A stretch of 64,000 nt of DNA from Lamellibrachia columna (Eukaryota; Annelida; Polychaeta; Sabellida; Siboglinidae): the NCBI GenBank assembly GCA_963662155.1, contig OY759267.1, forward strand, positions 39,540,439 to 39,604,438, given 5' to 3'. This document shows positions 63,736 through 64,000 of the stretch, piece after piece. Each line of letters opens with the position of its first letter. Position 1 is the first letter of the stretch. The notes under the pieces are model-generated. The model saw nothing but the letters and a program-made list of their open reading frames with translations, made no database searches and was not told the origin of the DNA. Position numbers and translations under genes: made by a program.

Positions 63736-64000
63736 AAGTGGAGCTGGATAGGCCATACTCTCAGGCAGTGGAGCTGGATAGGCCATACTCACAGGAAGTG
63801 GAGCTGGATAGGCCATACTCTCAGGAAGCGGAGCTGGATAGGCCATACTCTCAGGAAGTGGAGCTGGATAGGCCATACTCTCAGGAAGTGGAGCTAGATA
63901 GGCCATACTCACAGGAAGTGGAACTGGATAGGCCATACTCACAGGTAGTGGAGCTGGATAGGCCATACTCTCAGGCAGTGCAGCTGGATATGCCATACTC
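63733..64000 (+). repeat. 30-bp minisatellite grown from a LINE coding motif
   Basis: About nine units of GTGGAGCTGGATAGGCCATA + CTCTCAGGAA. Each encodes (R)KWSWIGHTLR, the conserved WxWIGHTLRK segment that follows in the LINE whose fragment lies immediately upstream. Units differ by CTC/CAC and single changes. The array continues past the end of the window. Confidence 0.93.

Overview
The window is animal (metazoan) nuclear DNA, AT-rich, with spliced genes whose exons are bounded by GT/AG sites and separated by introns of a few hundred bases to about 4 kb. The gene set (polyhomeotic, 6-phosphogluconate dehydrogenase, a PRDM2/RIZ orthologue) and the repeats (hAT and PIF/Harbinger DNA transposons, several non-LTR retrotransposon families, a tRNA-derived SINE and very many minisatellites) suggest an invertebrate, probably a lophotrochozoan such as a mollusc. 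The lineage call is an inference; no species can be named from the sequence alone.

Layout. 1-6.7 kb: gene-free DNA with a degenerate ~45-bp repeat split by a CTG/CTTCTG tract, a PIF/Harbinger-type element with a 3-bp target duplication, and a decayed THAP domain. 6.7-16.4 kb (+): polyhomeotic (PHC), 12 coding exons, 899 codons, with the HD1 motif, FCS zinc finger and C-terminal SAM domain. 16.4-19.3 kb: tail-to-tail intergenic region with minisatellites and closely spaced opposing poly(A) signals. 19.3-33.2 kb (-): 6-phosphogluconate dehydrogenase (PGD), 14 coding exons, 484 codons. Its introns hold a SINE, an inverted pair of hAT-type elements, a LINE fragment and a 1.3-kb hAT element with a perfect 8-bp target duplication. 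33.2-38.5 kb: intergenic DNA with a circularly permuted duplication and a 39-bp minisatellite. 38.5-56.6 kb (-): a PRDM2/RIZ orthologue, 7 coding exons, 1948 codons, with an N-terminal PR/SET domain and 12 dispersed zinc fingers. Its introns carry four large minisatellite arrays and a hAT-type element. 56.6-64 kb: gene-free DNA with decayed LINEs, ending in a 30-bp minisatellite that is an in-frame amplification of a LINE coding motif.

Reading frame is conserved across every proposed junction in all three genes, which is the main support for the exon models. Two of the three genes are chromatin regulators: PHC is a PRC1 Polycomb subunit and PRDM2 belongs to the PR/SET family associated with H3K9 methylation. 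PGD is a housekeeping enzyme of the pentose phosphate pathway. Nothing in the sequence shows that they work together. The most distinctive property of the window is the amount of tandem repeat DNA in introns, several arrays having readable higher-order structure, with similar in-frame tandem duplications inside the PHC and PRDM2 coding exons.
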